Assembly (NCBI RefSeq): GCF_001429245.1
Contig: NZ_LMJE01000008.1
Span: 310,001-374,000, forward strand
Length of the DNA stretch: 64,000 nt
Direction of reading: 5' to 3'
From: Rhizobium sp. Root274
Lineage (GTDB): Bacteria; Pseudomonadota; Alphaproteobacteria; Rhizobiales; Rhizobiaceae
Under the pieces are notes generated by a model, which was given only the letters and a program-made list of their open reading frames with translations, did not search any database and was not told the origin of the DNA. Made by a program: the position numbers and the translations under genes. Below are positions 62,461-64,000 of the stretch, in pieces. How positions within the stretch are numbered: position 1 is the first letter of the stretch; every line of letters starts with the position of its first letter.

Positions 62461-63294
62461 ATGATGCCCTCGTCGCGCTCATTGACGAGCCTTAAGGTCC
62501 GCAGCGGACAGCAAAGCACCGGAAGCCGGATGGTGCCGGAGGAAGTTCCTATTGCTTTCTCCTACGGTGGCTCCACCCACGCCGTGATGATGGCGACGCC
62601 TGCCGATCTCGAGGATTTCGCTTTGGGCTTCTCGCTGGCCGAAGGGATCATCAACAGCGCTCACGAGGTGCTGTCCGTTGAGCCTGTCGAGGCGGATGCC
62701 GGGATCGACCTGCAGATCACGCTGGAGGATCAGACGGCGGACGCGCTGGTTTCGCGCCGACGGCGCATGGCGGGTCCCGTAGGCTGCGGGCTCTGCGGCA
62801 TCGAGTCGATCGAGCAGGCGACGCGGCCTGTGCCGGTCCTCGCGGATACCGGTTTCCGCATTGAAAGCGACCACATCGTTGAGGCGATGCGCCTGCTCGG
62901 GGACCGTCAGGTTCTCAACCGCGAGACGCGCGCCGTGCATGGCGCCGGCTTCTATATCCCCGGCCAGGGCCTTATGGCTCTGCGCGAAGATGTCGGTCGC
63001 CACAATGCACTCGACAAGCTTGTCGGCGCCGTGATCCGGGGCGGATGGAACCCGGCCTCCGGTGTCGTGGTCGTGACCAGCCGGCTTTCCGTGGAAATGG
63101 TCCAGAAGGCGGCCATTCTCGGCTGCCCCGTGCTGGCCGCCATTTCCGTTCCCACCGCCCTTGCCATCCGCACCGCCGAACAGGCGGGTTTGACGCTGGT
63201 CGGGATTGCCAGGGGCGACGAGTTTGAGATCTTTACCCGTGCCGATCGCCTGATCGAAGGAGCCGAACGCCATGTCGCACAGTCACACCGATGA
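62461..63294 (+). CDS. fdhD: Formate dehydrogenase accessory sulfurtransferase FdhD
   Basis: A 277-residue protein that delivers sulfur from IscS to the molybdenum cofactor of formate dehydrogenase. The essential GCGLCG motif lies near residues 104-109. FALGFSLAEGII and REDVGRHNALDKLVG are family blocks. It overlaps fdsD by 23 bases. ATG 62461 is used; 62464 is equally possible. Confidence 0.95.
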   Translation: MMPSSRSLTSLKVRSGQQSTGSRMVPEEVPIAFSYGGSTHAVMMATPADLEDFALGFSLAEGIINSAHEVLSVEPVEADAGIDLQITLEDQTADALVSRRRRMAGPVGCGLCGIESIEQATRPVPVLADTGFRIESDHIVEAMRLLGDRQVLNRETRAVHGAGFYIPGQGLMALREDVGRHNALDKLVGAVIRGGWNPASGVVVVTSRLSVEMVQKAAILGCPVLAAISVPTALAIRTAEQAGLTLVGIARGDEFEIFTRADRLIEGAERHVAQSHR

Positions 63295-63616
63295 GAAACT
63301 CGTCCGCATGGCGAACCAGATCGCGACCTTCTTCCTATCGCAGCCCGAGGAGGTGCGGCGCGAGGGGGTGGCAACCCATATCAACAAGTTCTGGGAGACG
63401 CGCATGCGTCGCCGCTTCTTCGAACTGCTCGAAACCCCGGATGTCGGCTTTCTGCCGCTGGTGATCGAGGCCGCGAAAGACATCAAACGGCCGGGAGAAC
63501 CGGATTCCCGCGCCATCGGCGTGGGCTCGGATGCCGCAGCAGGCGCACCGGGTGGTCGGGGTGTGGTTGCCGGCGAGTCGCTATCGGAACCCAGCATTCC
63601 GGAGGCAACAGCATAA
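63272..63616 (+). CDS. fdsD: Formate dehydrogenase subunit delta
   Basis: A 114-residue protein; the first 75 residues match FdsD (KLVRMANQIATFFLSQPEEV, then VATHINKFWETRMRRRFFELL). FdsD helps insert or protect the molybdenum cofactor. The C-terminal 40 residues are Gly/Ala/Ser-rich, probably disordered, and longer than usual. Last gene before the transporter. Confidence 0.9.
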   Translation: MSHSHTDEKLVRMANQIATFFLSQPEEVRREGVATHINKFWETRMRRRFFELLETPDVGFLPLVIEAAKDIKRPGEPDSRAIGVGSDAAAGAPGGRGVVAGESLSEPSIPEATA

Positions 63617-63678
63617 CTTTTTGAATTTTGGGGCTTGGGGGAGGTCCAAATAGGCTTTTGGAGGAGGAGGAGTACTAC

Positions 63679-64000
63679 ATGGCGGTTTCTGGAGTTAGCG
63701 CTGACAGCTTGAGAGATGTCGGCATTCTGGACAAAGAACGAATTATTGCAAAACCGGGCTTCAATCGCTGGCTTGTCCCGCCGGCTGCCCTCGCCATCCA
63801 TCTGTGCATCGGCATGGCCTATGGCTTCAGCGTCTTCTGGCTGCCGCTGAGCAAGGCGATTGCCAATCCCGATGCCAGCTGTTCCGAGATGACGCTCCTC
63901 AGCGCCCTGTTCACCACCGCCTGCAATTGGCGCGTCGCTGATCTCGGCTGGATCTACACGCTCTTCTTCGTCTTCCTCGGTTGCTCCGCCGCCATTTGGG
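63679..64000 (+). CDS. OFA family (oxalate/formate antiporter) MFS transporter, N-terminal part (cut by window edge)
   Basis: About 107 residues are visible. A soluble N-terminal tail of about 35 residues leads to FNRWLVPPAALAIHLCIGMAYGFSVFWLPLSKAI and the next helix GWIYTLFFVFLG, the start of an oxalate/formate-family transporter. An unusually strong ribosome site, tandem GGAG repeats at 63660-63672, lies upstream. Placed after the fds operon, it probably imports formate or oxalate. The rest of the gene is outside the window. Confidence 0.85.
   Translation, partial: MAVSGVSADSLRDVGILDKERIIAKPGFNRWLVPPAALAIHLCIGMAYGFSVFWLPLSKAIANPDASCSEMTLLSALFTTACNWRVADLGWIYTLFFVFLGCSAAIW

Overview
This window looks like chromosomal DNA of an alphaproteobacterium in the order Hyphomicrobiales, most likely family Rhizobiaceae (Rhizobium/Agrobacterium/Sinorhizobium group). 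The evidence is the high G+C content, a F1-ATPase operon separate from F0, an sdhCDAB and mdh-sucCDAB-lpdA cluster, a hemC-hemD-mitofilin-hemY operon, a Brucella Omp19-type lipoprotein and perfect CtrA-type sites. I cannot fix the genus. No rRNA, tRNA, CRISPR array, insertion sequence or prophage is visible, and no stretch longer than about 300 bases lacks a gene.

Bases 1-21,700 hold mostly housekeeping genes: a truncated SDR, a ParD antitoxin followed by a ParE toxin broken by one in-frame stop, argG, a Bcr/CflA exporter, an M3 peptidase (dcp), typA, ppa, a YggT protein, a second MFS exporter, a six-gene haem operon on the minus strand (hemC, hemD, a Mic60-like gene, hemY, a TerB-like gene, a class I amidotransferase), and a plus-strand run tsaD-gpsA-yciI-EVE-methyltransferase.

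Bases 21,960-38,390 form a TCA-cycle island, all on the plus strand: sdhCDAB, an Omp19-type lipoprotein, zapE, mdh, sucC, a small two-helix membrane ORF, sucD, sucA, sucB, three non-TCA genes (MAPEG, periplasmic, SDR) and lpdA. It encodes complex II, malate dehydrogenase, succinyl-CoA synthetase and the whole 2-oxoglutarate dehydrogenase complex.

Bases 38,500-49,770 carry cytochrome b561, DUF2867 and TraB/GumN genes, divergent xerC and priA, a small membrane protein and atpHAGDC, closed by a good terminator.

Bases 49,780-64,000 are more accessory. A LysR regulator heads a minus-strand set with an AldA-like aldehyde dehydrogenase, an enolase-superfamily enzyme and a GMC oxidoreductase, which suggests catabolism of an unidentified sugar acid or polyol. 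Divergent from it are an L-lactate dehydrogenase, a second LysR gene and an NAD-dependent molybdenum formate dehydrogenase operon (fdsG, fdsB, a DUF4287 ORF, fdsA, fdhD, fdsD), followed by the start of an oxalate/formate-family transporter cut by the window edge.

The most notable points are the nonsense-interrupted parE, the small ORFs embedded between sucC and sucD and between fdsB and fdsA, two well-formed LysR-type operators (one inside the 3' end of the regulator gene before fdsG), the enolase-superfamily protein that lacks canonical active-site acids, and a two-way perfect CtrA site before a histidine-rich periplasmic protein gene.
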